64,000 nt of DNA from Myroides indicus (GCF_004364575.1 NZ_SOAG01000002.1:1-64000); one strand, 5' to 3'; numbered from the stretch's first letter, positions 47,701 through 56,108 are shown. The notes: generated from the sequence alone by a model not told the origin. Numbers and translations: made by a program.

Positions 47701-49157
47701 ATGATGCTGCTCAAAATGACGTTACAAATAATTTGCCAACTTCGTTTGCAACAGCAGGCACATATACGTATACGATTGTGGCACAAAGTGGCGATTGTTA
47801 TACGGTCCAAACTATTTTGGCTCATGTGTACGATGCAAACGATTGTCCACCAGTGATAGAGCGCGTATACGCAACTGTAGATAAAGGCTGGGGTTCTATA
47901 ATTACAGGAGGTGTTTCTGCTACAGGAAATACCGTAGATGGCAATCCTAAAACACATTCTACATTAACTACGGGAGTAGGTTTATTAGGAATAGGAACTG
48001 TTTGGCAAAACGTAGAGTTTGACCATGAAGTGCCTGCCGGAACACCGGTAACTATTAAGTTAGGAAAAGAATACAGCGGTCTGATGTTGGCAGGAGGAAT
48101 ATCTGTACAAGGATTAAACTCAGATGGTAGTACAATTGGAGGATTGAAAACGGTTGCTGGTGGCTTGCTTGATTTATTGGCGGCAGATAATGTTATGGAA
48201 TTTACATTTGTTCCATCTGACAAATCCGGACCAAAAGCGTATTGGGGAGTTAGAATTTCACAAGGATCCTTGTTAAGCGTAGCACAAAATGCAAAAGTTT
48301 ATGGAGTGTATTATACAAAAGAAGGAACAGTAAATTGTGATCCGATAGACAGTAATACTAAAAAAGATGTTTTAGATGTATTGCACGGGGTGGAGGATAT
48401 AGGTTTGGGAGTAGCAAGTGCAACTGCTTCGGTAGTAAATCCTTGGGATGCTGTAGATAACGATCTGGATACGTATGCATTGATTTCTCGCGGAGTTGCA
48501 GTTCTAAACAGAGCAACCTTAACAGTTGTGTTTAAACAACAAGCTACACCGGGAGACGAGTTGCAAATTATTACAGAAATACCAGGCAACCCTGTCTTAA
48601 GTTTAGAATTGATTAAGGGGTATAAAATACAGCGTTATTTAGGAAATGAACCAGTAGGACCTGAGTTAGATAATACAAGCAGTGTTTTGGATCTAAAATT
48701 GTTGGGATTGGGGTATTCCAATAAATATAAAATTATCATTAACCCTGTTAATGAACCTTATGATAGAGTGAAAATTTCTTATGGAAGTGTGGTCGGAGTA
48801 TTAGGTGATTTTACGAGGATTTATGACGTAAGTATAGCACCTAAAATAGACATACCGGAAGCTGATCAACCGATAGAAGTATGTTTGGGTAAAGATTTGA
48901 TAATACCAATCACAGATGCATGTACAACTTATGTGGTGTATACTAGTGAAACGGGAACAGAAGTATTGACAACAACAGACGGGTTTAATTTTGAGGTGCC
49001 TAAAAGTTGGGCAGAAGGAACATATACCCTATACGTTCAGGCTATACGCAATGGTTGTGAAATAGGCAGTCGCGTACCTGTGCAAATAGAGGCTGTAAAG
49101 TGCTCTAAAGATTGTATTATTTCAAATCCTATGATAACGAATAAAATAAAAAAATAA
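41748..49157 (+). CDS. Giant exported repeat protein, probable surface adhesin
   Basis: A 2469-aa protein with a signal peptide (cleavage near residue 28, YGWAQ). Residues about 30-1480 hold four pairs of alternating beta-rich domains; two more units lie at about 2030-2370. Each unit carries a variant of A-I-D-G-D-x-x-T-Y-x-T-L, as in discoidin (F5/8C)-like domains. Residues about 1482-1745 are two DUF11-type repeats (EVEYTIHVRNIGG, EITYTIAVKNTGN). About 1756-2030 are Ig/PKD-like domains with FKWYKN and VFKWYTD. The end is a short cysteine-containing tail (SKDCIISNP) with no CHU_C or recognised type A sorting domain. First gene of the module. I infer surface adhesion; no exact family is recognised. 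Confidence 0.85.
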   Translation: MRQRITCNILRKILLCLFFLSSLSYGWAQTKVIADQVTYKSGNKPLSVSPTVQSPNNALGDNNNYATLLASPGTALSIGNYDGVIELQFATTRPANSWSYIQIGNGDQGLLDALLGGNLGQLLKDVVGVVLGGSQYFSVEAKKDNGSAIDSRNSNQGFNTDRFRLIQDADGNNYIAIRPSAEYNRLRITNSSIFSVLGAGAEFKLYVYNAFYYEDNNQDCGRPVFTSFDGTTGINLDVLPVEDGTLGNAIDGDLDTYSTLKSSALLGLSVAGSLSQNFYFATTTDESSSVNIKIALGTGSLLDLKVLSAVDIIFKNNGTAVATRSLSSGLLAGTDLLGLLKNGEPVTLSYGLGVAFDQVEIRTNALIGLGVGNADVKIYDVQRYDGVNCVNPNITITSTPPMLSNKACATTLIAHGHANFPTHSVDGDNDTFTTLEASSGIAVGIGAYDGFVELGFAQTIPAGETTYIRIDFDDEVLGGLLNGSVGGLLNGVVSNVLFGSHYFTIEGKNNGTMVYNRSSNDGFSSAGKTGSGLTRIIQDKNGHYYVAITPDVSIDAVRITEKLGALVGLGTVKSMNVYHACYSTGSTACEQGFATFSESSGITLDLLGLGAAGVTDAQNAIDGDIATASKISVGAVGVAGSMMQHIQFHGLSSDRDHFRVKMKMNTNGVVDADIIGSIIVKAYNGDQEVYSQRLNERLIPGVDLLNLLSTGQMINIPFAPGEEFDRVAVGIASLVAANVIAVPLEVYSVERFSADCPDPELTWDPKTDSPFNTPDCANALVSFENVNFPYEAITDNPNYDTYATLTAGAGAALGVGAYSSHIELKYGSTLAAHEVSYIRVDSEANLFNALLGGSLGNALGDLLGSVALGNQYIVVQAKDAAGNNVGTAHSSATSGFNTEFVKLVKDKDGKFYLAVTAPDAYQSVRIEYYHTALVGAMGSSSMNVYSMCRETEFDACEQAAFTSWDGDGIALDVAGLTNGGVANPEFAIDADNSNYSALNLGVASVAASVSQKVYFKTKSNIDDELRVRLQLANPGVLNLDVFGGSELIFYNGEQNVGVMPLSSGLINNIDLLALFNSGGVQSFTFAPGVVYDRVELKIASLVAVNTSEPIRLYGMSRLSSACPDPDFLSPNDVFKSPVCADDVEVGTIKAVDDVDFAIDGDYNSYATMRADAGAIFGINNQPSVLELKFGSSVNANTTSYLRVGDDAGILESLLSGSIGEVVYNLLNNVALGDNYFVVRAKNGASTVLEGSSRDGFEDADGLIKIVQDKAGRYFIAISPEVDYTSVEIKAFSESLLGVLANGYNLHIYGMCYETDFDGCEEGFSTSWDGSGLSVGVTGLGSYGVTDAFKALNNNNNSDYSTLSLGTLNVAGHIQQNIQYNKVVPANTIFRLKMEVGTGTVNAAVFDDIRILGYKNGVEVYNQLVQTAVLGGVSLGTLFNNGGAHDVSLVLDEDIDEIALRINSLVNATIGVPDVRLYYITQDCAEPKIILWKSYEIDGDNTKTSVRGGEEVEYTIHVRNIGGRDLAGFTVTDELPQGLTYVSGSGGIHNNGIVSFASTSVLPIGQEDSFTFKAKVVQDLTNIDEIKNIAVVKLPGVNDDFESYPPVDNTNPTEPDTTKNPGTIIPVEPVYDFTVAKNGVSNGVNSNQAELGDEITYTIAVKNTGNKNLTSVTVKDILQNAVPAEVSIVDDGGAIVNGAELTFNVSDLAVGATETFILTVEVESLPAGNISNKAQVSFTTPDNDVITKEVEFEMAASCTNIDASAIDAITTDPSSPVCPGTEVTLTTTLSASAPTGLINPVFKWYKNSNLSDTPLIGESIVVTIFATTTYYVTVEGTGFCFTGAAAEVEVEALPIGLPEHITITAPTEICQGEEATFKAELSATAPVINTPVFKWYTDAALTELVHEGEEFKVSATPDLVGTQTLYVSVEGDNFCANAVGNTAIHTIVVNPSPELTVSSNQIYTTVGTTVTWPTATTNNGAVITWYDAAQNDVTNNLPTSFATAGTYTYTIVAQSGDCYTVQTILAHVYDANDCPPVIERVYATVDKGWGSIITGGVSATGNTVDGNPKTHSTLTTGVGLLGIGTVWQNVEFDHEVPAGTPVTIKLGKEYSGLMLAGGISVQGLNSDGSTIGGLKTVAGGLLDLLAADNVMEFTFVPSDKSGPKAYWGVRISQGSLLSVAQNAKVYGVYYTKEGTVNCDPIDSNTKKDVLDVLHGVEDIGLGVASATASVVNPWDAVDNDLDTYALISRGVAVLNRATLTVVFKQQATPGDELQIITEIPGNPVLSLELIKGYKIQRYLGNEPVGPELDNTSSVLDLKLLGLGYSNKYKIIINPVNEPYDRVKISYGSVVGVLGDFTRIYDVSIAPKIDIPEADQPIEVCLGKDLIIPITDACTTYVVYTSETGTEVLTTTDGFNFEVPKSWAEGTYTLYVQAIRNGCEIGSRVPVQIEAVKCSKDCIISNPMITNKIKK

Positions 49158-49175
49158 ACACTAAAATAACACACT

Positions 49176-51161
49176 ATGAAAAAAATAACTTTAGTAGCGG
49201 CATTGCTGGGAGCGGTTTATTTCTCACACGCACAAGTTGGTATCGGGACACCTAATCCGGCAGATGCTTCTCAATTAGATATTGTAGCAAAAAATAAAGG
49301 TATTCTTATACCGAGAGTAGAGTTGAGGACGTTAACTAATTTCGGACCTATAGCCGGAACTCAGGTCGAAAGTCTGTTAGTTTACAACACAGCATCAGTA
49401 ACTGCAGAGAATATAGCTCCTGGATTTTACTATTGGTTTGAAAGTAAATGGGAACGTATCGTCAATCAAAAGCAATTGGATGAAACAATAAATAATATCA
49501 CCGATTTGCAAGGTGATGTTGATAAAATTATTAATCTTTTAAAAGTTGCTTTCCCCTCAAATAATTTAGTTGATCCTTCAGTAGATGGAGATACTCATGG
49601 AGGAGGTATGGTATTTACTCCTGGAGATGCAACTACTGAACCCAAGATTGAATATGTTTATTTTGACGGAACAAGCTACGTTAAAAAAGATATTACCAAT
49701 GATATAATTAATATTATTCATGGAGCTGAGTCTAAAACTACTATTGTAGAATACGACGGAAATCAATATTACCTGTCAGAAGCGTATATACAGAATGGCG
49801 GGGAGACAGATCCAGCCAACTGGACGTCCGTTCCTTCAGGAGCTATTTTGCTTGATGTGGTTGCCGGAGTAGTCAACAACTTTGAAGAGTTTGTTACCAA
49901 TAATTCAGTTACGGTTGACGGCAATACTTACAACACCATTGAAGAATACATTGAGTATATTTCCCAAAATTCCATGCAGGACGGGGTTACCAAGATTGTA
50001 ATTGACGCGACGACAAATCAGGCGTCGTTCCAAATCTGGGATGCCGCCACGGATACTTGGGTTAATGTAGATAATTCAGCATTTAAAAAGATTGTCACCG
50101 ACAATGAATCCAAAACGTCTGTCGTAGAATATGGTGGAAATCAATATTACCTGTCAGAAGCGTATATACAAAATGGCGGGGAGACAGATCCAGCCAGCTG
50201 GACCTCCGTTCCTTCAGGAGCTATTTTGCTTGATGTAGTTGCCGGAGTAGTCAACAATTTTGAAGAGTTTGTTACCAATAATTCGGTTACGGTTGACGGC
50301 AATACTTACAATACAATTGAAGAATACATTGAGTATATTTCCCAAAATTCCATGCAGGACGGGGTTACCAAGATTGTAATTGACGCGACGACAAATCAGG
50401 CATCGTTCCAAATCTGGGATGCTGCCACGGATACTTGGGTTAATGTAGATAATTCAGCATTTGGAAAGATTGTCACCGACAATGAATCAGAGACTACGAT
50501 TGTTAAAAATGAAACAGGAGACAAAACAGATGGAGATTTAGAAATAACATATGATTATTTTAATGAAAAACAACCCGATATTACAGGAACTCCGCAGATA
50601 ACAATTGATGTGAATGCCGATATCAAAAATTTAATTGAAGGAAATATAGATATTCAAAAGGCTATTACAAAAATCCTCAATGACGGAGGAAATGTTTATT
50701 ATGGAGATCACGATGATGATACTAGTACACCAAATGTGTTCTATACTATTATAAATGATGTAAAAACACCGATAGATATTGCAGAAGTAATTGTAAATGC
50801 TATTAAAAATGCAACAATAGTACAAAAACAAGAAATCAAAAATCAATTAGGAGATAAGGTTAATAATACCACAGTTACCAAAACAGGAGATACTTTTAAT
50901 GGTTCAGATATTTATATCTATACCAATAAAACAACCATTGCTGCTAATTCTGCAGAAACTACAGGTATTGCAATTCCAAGTGGAACAACTCCTGATCAGA
51001 TTATTGGTATTAAGGTAATTGGGGCAAAAGGAGTAGTGTCAAGTGTAACGGATATTGTGGTTACTGGTCAACAAATTGATTTTAATACCGGTGCCGGAAA
51101 TATGTATAATATTTTAGGAGCGGGTAATTATGACGTAGTTGTAGAGTTTACAGCACAATAA
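49176..51161 (+). CDS. Exported VGIGT-type repeat protein
   Basis: A 661-aa protein with a signal peptide cut near SHAQ. The mature start is VGIGTPNPADASQLDIVAKN, then GILIPRVELRTL and a YNTASV/FYYWFESKWE segment, a pattern common in secreted flavobacterial proteins of unknown role. Residues about 185-436 are two nearly identical 126-aa units in tandem. The C-terminal part (about 440-661) is Asn/Asp/Thr-rich and ends VVVEFTAQ. It lies 18 bases after the giant gene. The domain order recalls fibre or shaft proteins, but the function is unknown. Confidence 0.8.
   Translation: MKKITLVAALLGAVYFSHAQVGIGTPNPADASQLDIVAKNKGILIPRVELRTLTNFGPIAGTQVESLLVYNTASVTAENIAPGFYYWFESKWERIVNQKQLDETINNITDLQGDVDKIINLLKVAFPSNNLVDPSVDGDTHGGGMVFTPGDATTEPKIEYVYFDGTSYVKKDITNDIINIIHGAESKTTIVEYDGNQYYLSEAYIQNGGETDPANWTSVPSGAILLDVVAGVVNNFEEFVTNNSVTVDGNTYNTIEEYIEYISQNSMQDGVTKIVIDATTNQASFQIWDAATDTWVNVDNSAFKKIVTDNESKTSVVEYGGNQYYLSEAYIQNGGETDPASWTSVPSGAILLDVVAGVVNNFEEFVTNNSVTVDGNTYNTIEEYIEYISQNSMQDGVTKIVIDATTNQASFQIWDAATDTWVNVDNSAFGKIVTDNESETTIVKNETGDKTDGDLEITYDYFNEKQPDITGTPQITIDVNADIKNLIEGNIDIQKAITKILNDGGNVYYGDHDDDTSTPNVFYTIINDVKTPIDIAEVIVNAIKNATIVQKQEIKNQLGDKVNNTTVTKTGDTFNGSDIYIYTNKTTIAANSAETTGIAIPSGTTPDQIIGIKVIGAKGVVSSVTDIVVTGQQIDFNTGAGNMYNILGAGNYDVVVEFTAQ
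49728..50483 (+). repeat. Two tandem 378-bp coding repeats
   Basis: The sequence AATCAATATTACCTGTCAG occurs at 49761 and at 50139, 378 bases (126 codons) apart, and the whole unit is repeated. By eye I count about a dozen base differences, nearly all silent; the clear amino-acid changes are Asn/Ser and Lys/Gly. A third unit begins (IVTDNES, near 50470) but diverges at once. Unit borders are arbitrary. Confidence 0.9.
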
Positions 51162-51246
51162 TTAAAAGTAGAATTTCAGATATAAGGTTTTTTAATTTAG
51201 GCAGGTTTGTTCAAAAGCAGACCTGCTATCTAAAACAAGTAAAAAA

Positions 51247-51867
51247 ATGAAAAAAATATTCTTTGGATTAGTTTTCCTTACAGCGAGTTTAACAGGATTT
51301 GCCCAAATAAAAGTGGGTGGTAATCCAACGATAGATCCTGATGCTATGTTGGAAATTGACGCGGTAAGTAATAAAGGTTTGCTTTTACCTCGTCTGGAGT
51401 TAGAAGAAACGACCAATGCGTCTCCTTTATCAGCTCACGTGGAGGGTATGACAGTATATAATACAGCGAGAACAAATGACGTGGTGCCGGGTTTTTATTA
51501 TAATGATGGCAATAAATGGCAGCAAATGGTGACAACAGACTATAAAGCAGTTAAGTTTTTCTATATGCCTTCTATTACTTTTGATACTTCTACAGATGCA
51601 ACCGGACAAACTAAGGATTTGTATGCAGAGTATAAAGCCCAGTTTGCATTGACTAACCCCAATCATGTGGCAAGCACAGGAGCACCGACAGCTAATGGTA
51701 TTCCGTATTTTGCCAATGCTAGAGATTTGTATTATTATATAACAGATTATGACCCGAATGTCTTCTCAAATATCACAGTTAATGAAGACGGATTAATGAC
51801 GTATGATGTAACGGCAGCAGCTACAGATTGCACATTGATTAATATAGTATTTGTTGTGAAAGAATAG
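51247..51867 (+). CDS. Small exported protein related to the VGIGT type
   Basis: A 206-aa protein with a signal peptide cut near GFAQ. The mature part starts IKVGGNPTIDPDAMLEIDAVSN, then GLLLPRLELEET, MTVYNTA and PGFYYNDGNKWQQM, the same plan as the first 90 residues of the 661-aa neighbour. The rest (about 95-206) is a compact, Tyr-rich domain not recognised. A paralogue of the neighbour by its N-terminus only. It lies 85 bases downstream and 10 bases before the CHU_C gene. Confidence 0.75.
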   Translation: MKKIFFGLVFLTASLTGFAQIKVGGNPTIDPDAMLEIDAVSNKGLLLPRLELEETTNASPLSAHVEGMTVYNTARTNDVVPGFYYNDGNKWQQMVTTDYKAVKFFYMPSITFDTSTDATGQTKDLYAEYKAQFALTNPNHVASTGAPTANGIPYFANARDLYYYITDYDPNVFSNITVNEDGLMTYDVTAAATDCTLINIVFVVKE

Positions 51868-51877
51868 CCATTAAAAA

Positions 51878-53140
51878 ATGATAATTATGGTACAGAAAAA
51901 GTTATTATTAACTTGTCTTCTTTCTTCACCTTTGATTTTTGGACAAACAGTAAATGAGGGAGGGCTATACATTAAGCCTAATACAGAAGTATCTACCTTA
52001 TTTTCGTTTGAAAACAAAGAATCAGCGCAAACGTTTAATAATGGGACCATTTATTTTTATGGTGATTTTATTAACAATGGTTTGTACGATTTTCAGAGTG
52101 GAGAAAAAACATACAGTAAAGCAATTTTTACTTCAGATAAAAAACAGACTATAGAAGGAAAAAATATCGCTAATTTCTATCACGTTGTTTTTGATAACAG
52201 CACCAAAGAAGTAGCTTTTGACTTGTTGTCTGGAATGAGTTCGGAAGGAGAAGTTGTTTTTCAAAACGGTATTGTAAAACTGTATTCAGATGATAAATCC
52301 TTTGCTTTCTTAAAAGGATCTAAGGCTTTGAATGCTAGTGATGCAAGTCATATTGAAGGCTGGATTGACAAGATAGGAAACGATGAGTTTACGTTTCCAG
52401 AAGGAGATAAAGGATTATATCGGTTTGCTAAAATTTCTGCACCAAAAAATGTAAAAGATGTTTTTGCCAGTAGATATATTTTGGAGGACAAAGATTTCTT
52501 TACTACGAGATCGGGAAAAGCGGGTGTTGTTGAAAATGTAAATACAAATGAATATTGGGAACTCAACAGAATGGATAATTCTGAAGGAAGTATAATTTTA
52601 ACACTGAGCTGGGATGAAAGAACGACACCCGAAGAGCTTTTGAAAAATGCAGAAGAAAACCTTCATATCGTTCGTTGGGATGAGCAGCAGGAAATGTGGG
52701 TTGATGAAGGAGGAATAGTAGATGCTGGAAGTCGTACAATTACCTCTCCGGCAACAGTCAAAGGATTTGGATATTTTACGTTAGCTACGGTAAAAACAGA
52801 TTGGCTGCTTGATGGAGATGTGGTTGTCTACAACTTTGTAAGTCCGGATGGAGATGGTAAAAATGACTATTTCTTAGTAGATAATATCAATAGATTTCCT
52901 AACAATAAAGTAGAAATATATAATCGTTGGGGAACCCGGGTTTTTGAAACGTCTAATTACGATAATAACGGAAACGGAACAAGTAATGTGTTTACAGGAT
53001 TTACCGAAGGTCGTGTGATCAATAAAAACAAACCGCTGCCGACAGGTACTTATTTTTATATAATAAGCTATGAATATAGTGATGACAACGGATCCCGCAT
53101 GATTAAAAAATCAGGCTATTTACATTTAGAAAGTAATTAA
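51878..53140 (+). CDS. T9SS type B sorted protein with CHU_C domain
   Basis: A 420-aa exported protein; ATG 51887 (MVQKKLLL) may be the real start. The signal peptide ends at IFGQ. Residues about 25-130 resemble flavobacterial repeat-strand sequence with FNNGTIYFYGDFINNGLYDF. The C-terminal 90 residues are a CHU_C domain: SPDGDGKNDYF, EIYNRWGTRVFE and LPTGTYFYIISYEY. The domain should direct it through the type IX system. It directly precedes a PorP/SprF gene (12 bases), as CHU_C proteins often do. Confidence 0.88.
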   Translation: MIIMVQKKLLLTCLLSSPLIFGQTVNEGGLYIKPNTEVSTLFSFENKESAQTFNNGTIYFYGDFINNGLYDFQSGEKTYSKAIFTSDKKQTIEGKNIANFYHVVFDNSTKEVAFDLLSGMSSEGEVVFQNGIVKLYSDDKSFAFLKGSKALNASDASHIEGWIDKIGNDEFTFPEGDKGLYRFAKISAPKNVKDVFASRYILEDKDFFTTRSGKAGVVENVNTNEYWELNRMDNSEGSIILTLSWDERTTPEELLKNAEENLHIVRWDEQQEMWVDEGGIVDAGSRTITSPATVKGFGYFTLATVKTDWLLDGDVVVYNFVSPDGDGKNDYFLVDNINRFPNNKVEIYNRWGTRVFETSNYDNNGNGTSNVFTGFTEGRVINKNKPLPTGTYFYIISYEYSDDNGSRMIKKSGYLHLESN

Positions 53141-53152
53141 GAAGAAGATTAG

Positions 53153-54085
53153 ATGAGTTTAGGTAAAGCAATAAAAAATATTGGAATCGGTTTATTGATA
53201 TTAAGCGGATTTCAGCAGACATACGCTCAGCAAGACCCGCAATATACGCAGTATATGTATAATACGTCTATGATAAATCCGGCTTATACAGGATCTCGAG
53301 GAGTGCTTAGCGTATTCGGATTATATCGTACACAATGGGTCGGTCTGGATGGTGCTCCAAAAACAGCTAATATTTCGGTAAGTTCTCCAATTGGAGAAAG
53401 CGGACTCGGAATAGGTGCTTCTTTTACCAATGATCGCATTGGAGCTATGGACGAAAACACCTTTTCAGTAGATTTGTCTTATGCAATTGATTTAAATCAC
53501 GAATACAAATTAGCATTCGGACTAAAAGGAACTGCGAATTTGTTGAATGTAGATTATACTAAATTGCAAATTTACAATGGAACAGACCCAACAGTACAAA
53601 ACAATATAGACAATAAGTTTACGCCAAATATTGGTGCGGGATTATATTTATATTCAGAAAAATCATATTTAGGTTTTTCCGTACCAAATTTCCTTACCAC
53701 AGATCGGTATAATGACAATGACATTACCACGATGCGCCAAAAGATGCATTATTATCTAATGGGAGGATATGTGTTTGAATTTAATCCAAGCTTGAAGTTT
53801 AAACCTGCATTTTTGGCTAAGGCAATTGAAGGAGCTCCTTTACAGGTTGATTTAACCGCCAATTTCTTGATTATCGATAAATTTACATTAGGTGCAGCCT
53901 ACAGATGGGATGCATCAATTAGCGGGTTAGTAGGTTTTCAGATTAATGAGGGCTTGTTTATCGGCTATACATACGATGCAGAAACATCAAAATTGGCGCG
54001 ATATAATTCAGGATCACATGAAATTTTCTTGAGATTCGATTTGTTTAACCGCTATACGAGAATTAACACACCAAGATTCTTCTAA
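53153..54085 (+). CDS. PorP/SprF family type IX secretion membrane protein
   Basis: A 310-aa outer-membrane beta-barrel. The signal peptide is followed by the family start QDPQYTQYMYNTSMINPAYTG, then GLYRTQWVGLDGAPKT, and paired strands up to a C-terminal FLRFDLFNRYTR. Known for the family: SprF is needed for secretion and surface attachment of CHU_C-type cargo such as SprB. Its position after the CHU_C gene suggests the same role for this module. Confidence 0.93.
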   Translation: MSLGKAIKNIGIGLLILSGFQQTYAQQDPQYTQYMYNTSMINPAYTGSRGVLSVFGLYRTQWVGLDGAPKTANISVSSPIGESGLGIGASFTNDRIGAMDENTFSVDLSYAIDLNHEYKLAFGLKGTANLLNVDYTKLQIYNGTDPTVQNNIDNKFTPNIGAGLYLYSEKSYLGFSVPNFLTTDRYNDNDITTMRQKMHYYLMGGYVFEFNPSLKFKPAFLAKAIEGAPLQVDLTANFLIIDKFTLGAAYRWDASISGLVGFQINEGLFIGYTYDAETSKLARYNSGSHEIFLRFDLFNRYTRINTPRFF

Positions 54086-54106
54086 AGCCTGAAAAACGGA
54101 AAAGTT

Positions 54107-56077
54107 ATGAGAAAAACAATTACAAAATTTTTTTCGCTTGCTCTTGTTTTATGTGCAGTTAATACAGGATTAGCACAGACTGCAAAAACGAATAAAGCAG
54201 ATAAAAAATTTGAAAAGTACGAATATGTAGATGCCATTGAAGTCTATAAAAATATAGCTGAAAAGGGATATAAAAGCATGAATACCCTGCAAAAATTAGC
54301 AGATGCTTACTACTTTAACGGTAAATTGTCCGAAGCTAATAAATGGTATGGCGAATTGTTTGAATTTGCAGCTGAAAACAATGAACAATTGCCTTCAGAA
54401 TATTATTATCGCTATGCTCAAACATTAAAAGCGATTGAAGATTATGAAAAGGCCGATCAGTATATGGAAATTTTCTCTAAAATGGAAGGGGATGATTCCA
54501 GGAGTAAGCTTTTTGAACAAAATAAGGGTAATTACTTAAAAGAAATTGAAGCAAATTCAAATCGATATGAGGCAGAACCTCTTTCAATAAACAGCGGTTT
54601 TTCAGATTATGGTGCGGCAATCTGGCGTGATAATCTGGTTTTTGCATCGGCAAGACAAACAGAGGAAGTAGGAAAATCAAAAATTCACAAATGGACCAAT
54701 GAAGCCTTTACGAATTTGTATCTGTCAAAAATAAATCCGGACGGAACCATTGACGAACCCGTCCTTTTTCCTATTGAAGCCCAAAATAGAATTAATGAAG
54801 CTTCGGCATCATTTTCGGCAGATGGTAAAACAGTTTATTTTACACAAAACAATACGGATATAAAAAAAAATAAAAAAGACGAGTACAAAAATGTTTTGTT
54901 AAAAATATATAGAGCTAGTTTACAGACTGACGGGACGTGGGGAAACGTTGTGGAATTGCCGTTTAATTCTAACGAATTTAACACTGCTCATCCCGCATTA
55001 ACGCCGGACGGGAAATGGCTCTACTTTGCTTCCGATCGTCAAGGAACACTGGGGTTGAGCGATATTTTTCGCGTAAAAATATATGAAAACGGAGAATATG
55101 GCATTCCGGAAAATATAGGAAACAAGATTAATACAGAAGGGAGAGAAACTTTCCCTTTTGTTTCTAAAGACCACTATTTATATTTTTCTTCGGATGGACG
55201 TCCGGGGTTAGGAGGTTTAGATATTTATATGGCTAAACTAAATGTCGACGGTACGTTTGGTCAAGTAGTTAATATGGGAAAGCCACTTAATAGCTCCTAC
55301 GATGATTTTTCTTTTTATATTGATCCTGCGGCAAAAAAAGGTTTTTTAAGCTCGAACAGACCAGCTGATACAGCGGGAGATAACATTTATTTTTTCCAGG
55401 AGAAAAAAGAAATTGTATGTCAGCAGATGATTTCCGGTTATGTATTTGATAAATCGACTAATGAAGCTATTGCCCAAGCGAAAATCACAGTTTACAATGC
55501 TGTTTACAATGAAATAACTACCCTGCTAAGCGATGAGCAAGGAAGATTTACCGTTGAAAATTTGGGATGCGGTAAAAAATATCGTTTAAAAGCAGAAGCC
55601 GAGTCTTATAATACAGCAGAAGTATCAACGGTAATGGGGAATGAAATAGACGGAGTTGTGAATGTAGAAATTGGATTAGATCCAAGTCAGGAAAAAATTG
55701 GAAAAGATGACGATTTGTTTAAAAAACTTCAGCTAGATCCTATTTATTTTGACTTTGATAAATCTAATATCAGACCAGATGCGGCAGTTGAACTGGCAAA
55801 AGTAGTAGAGGTGTTAAAAATGTATCCTGATATTAAAATTGATGTAAGGTCACATACAGACAGCAGAGGGAATGATAACTACAATATGAAATTGTCAGAC
55901 AGAAGAGCTAAGGCTACGATGAAGTGGATGATAGACAATGGCATTAGTAAAGATAGAATTACAGGAAAAGGTTATGGAGAAAGTCAGTTAGTCAATAAGT
56001 GTGCAAATGGTGTCCCTTGTACACCACAAGAACATCAGGCAAACAGACGAAGCGAATTCATAGTTGTTGAAATGTAA
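54107..56077 (+). CDS. OmpA family protein with TPR and PD40 domains
   Basis: A 656-aa exported protein. Domains in order: TPR-like helical repeats (about 25-150, QKLADAYYFNGKLSEANKWY), a PD40/WD40-like beta-propeller (about 165-430, with HPALTPDGKWLYFASD and FPFVSKDHYLYFSSDGRPGLGG), a carboxypeptidase regulatory-like beta domain (about 440-525, ISGYVFDKSTNEAI) and a C-terminal OmpA domain (about 540-656) that binds peptidoglycan (YFDFDKSNIR, SHTDSRGNDNYN, NRRSEF). PorE-type proteins of this layout anchor type IX cargo complexes. Last gene of the module. Confidence 0.92.
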   Translation: MRKTITKFFSLALVLCAVNTGLAQTAKTNKADKKFEKYEYVDAIEVYKNIAEKGYKSMNTLQKLADAYYFNGKLSEANKWYGELFEFAAENNEQLPSEYYYRYAQTLKAIEDYEKADQYMEIFSKMEGDDSRSKLFEQNKGNYLKEIEANSNRYEAEPLSINSGFSDYGAAIWRDNLVFASARQTEEVGKSKIHKWTNEAFTNLYLSKINPDGTIDEPVLFPIEAQNRINEASASFSADGKTVYFTQNNTDIKKNKKDEYKNVLLKIYRASLQTDGTWGNVVELPFNSNEFNTAHPALTPDGKWLYFASDRQGTLGLSDIFRVKIYENGEYGIPENIGNKINTEGRETFPFVSKDHYLYFSSDGRPGLGGLDIYMAKLNVDGTFGQVVNMGKPLNSSYDDFSFYIDPAAKKGFLSSNRPADTAGDNIYFFQEKKEIVCQQMISGYVFDKSTNEAIAQAKITVYNAVYNEITTLLSDEQGRFTVENLGCGKKYRLKAEAESYNTAEVSTVMGNEIDGVVNVEIGLDPSQEKIGKDDDLFKKLQLDPIYFDFDKSNIRPDAAVELAKVVEVLKMYPDIKIDVRSHTDSRGNDNYNMKLSDRRAKATMKWMIDNGISKDRITGKGYGESQLVNKCANGVPCTPQEHQANRRSEFIVVEM

Positions 56078-56108
56078 CAACAATAAGTGAACTATTCTAA
56101 CTAATTAC

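Noticed and set aside
47822..48223. 133-aa minus-strand frame in the giant gene
   Set aside because: A shadow of the repeat coding sequence, with no start context and no recognisable motif.
49080..49157. Frameshift truncating a sorting domain of the giant protein
   Set aside because: No remnant of CHU_C sequence was found in the other frames between 49080 and the next gene, which starts 18 bases later.
49728..50483. Possible CRISPR-like repeat array
   Set aside because: The unit is 378 bases, in frame, and coding throughout, with no spacers.
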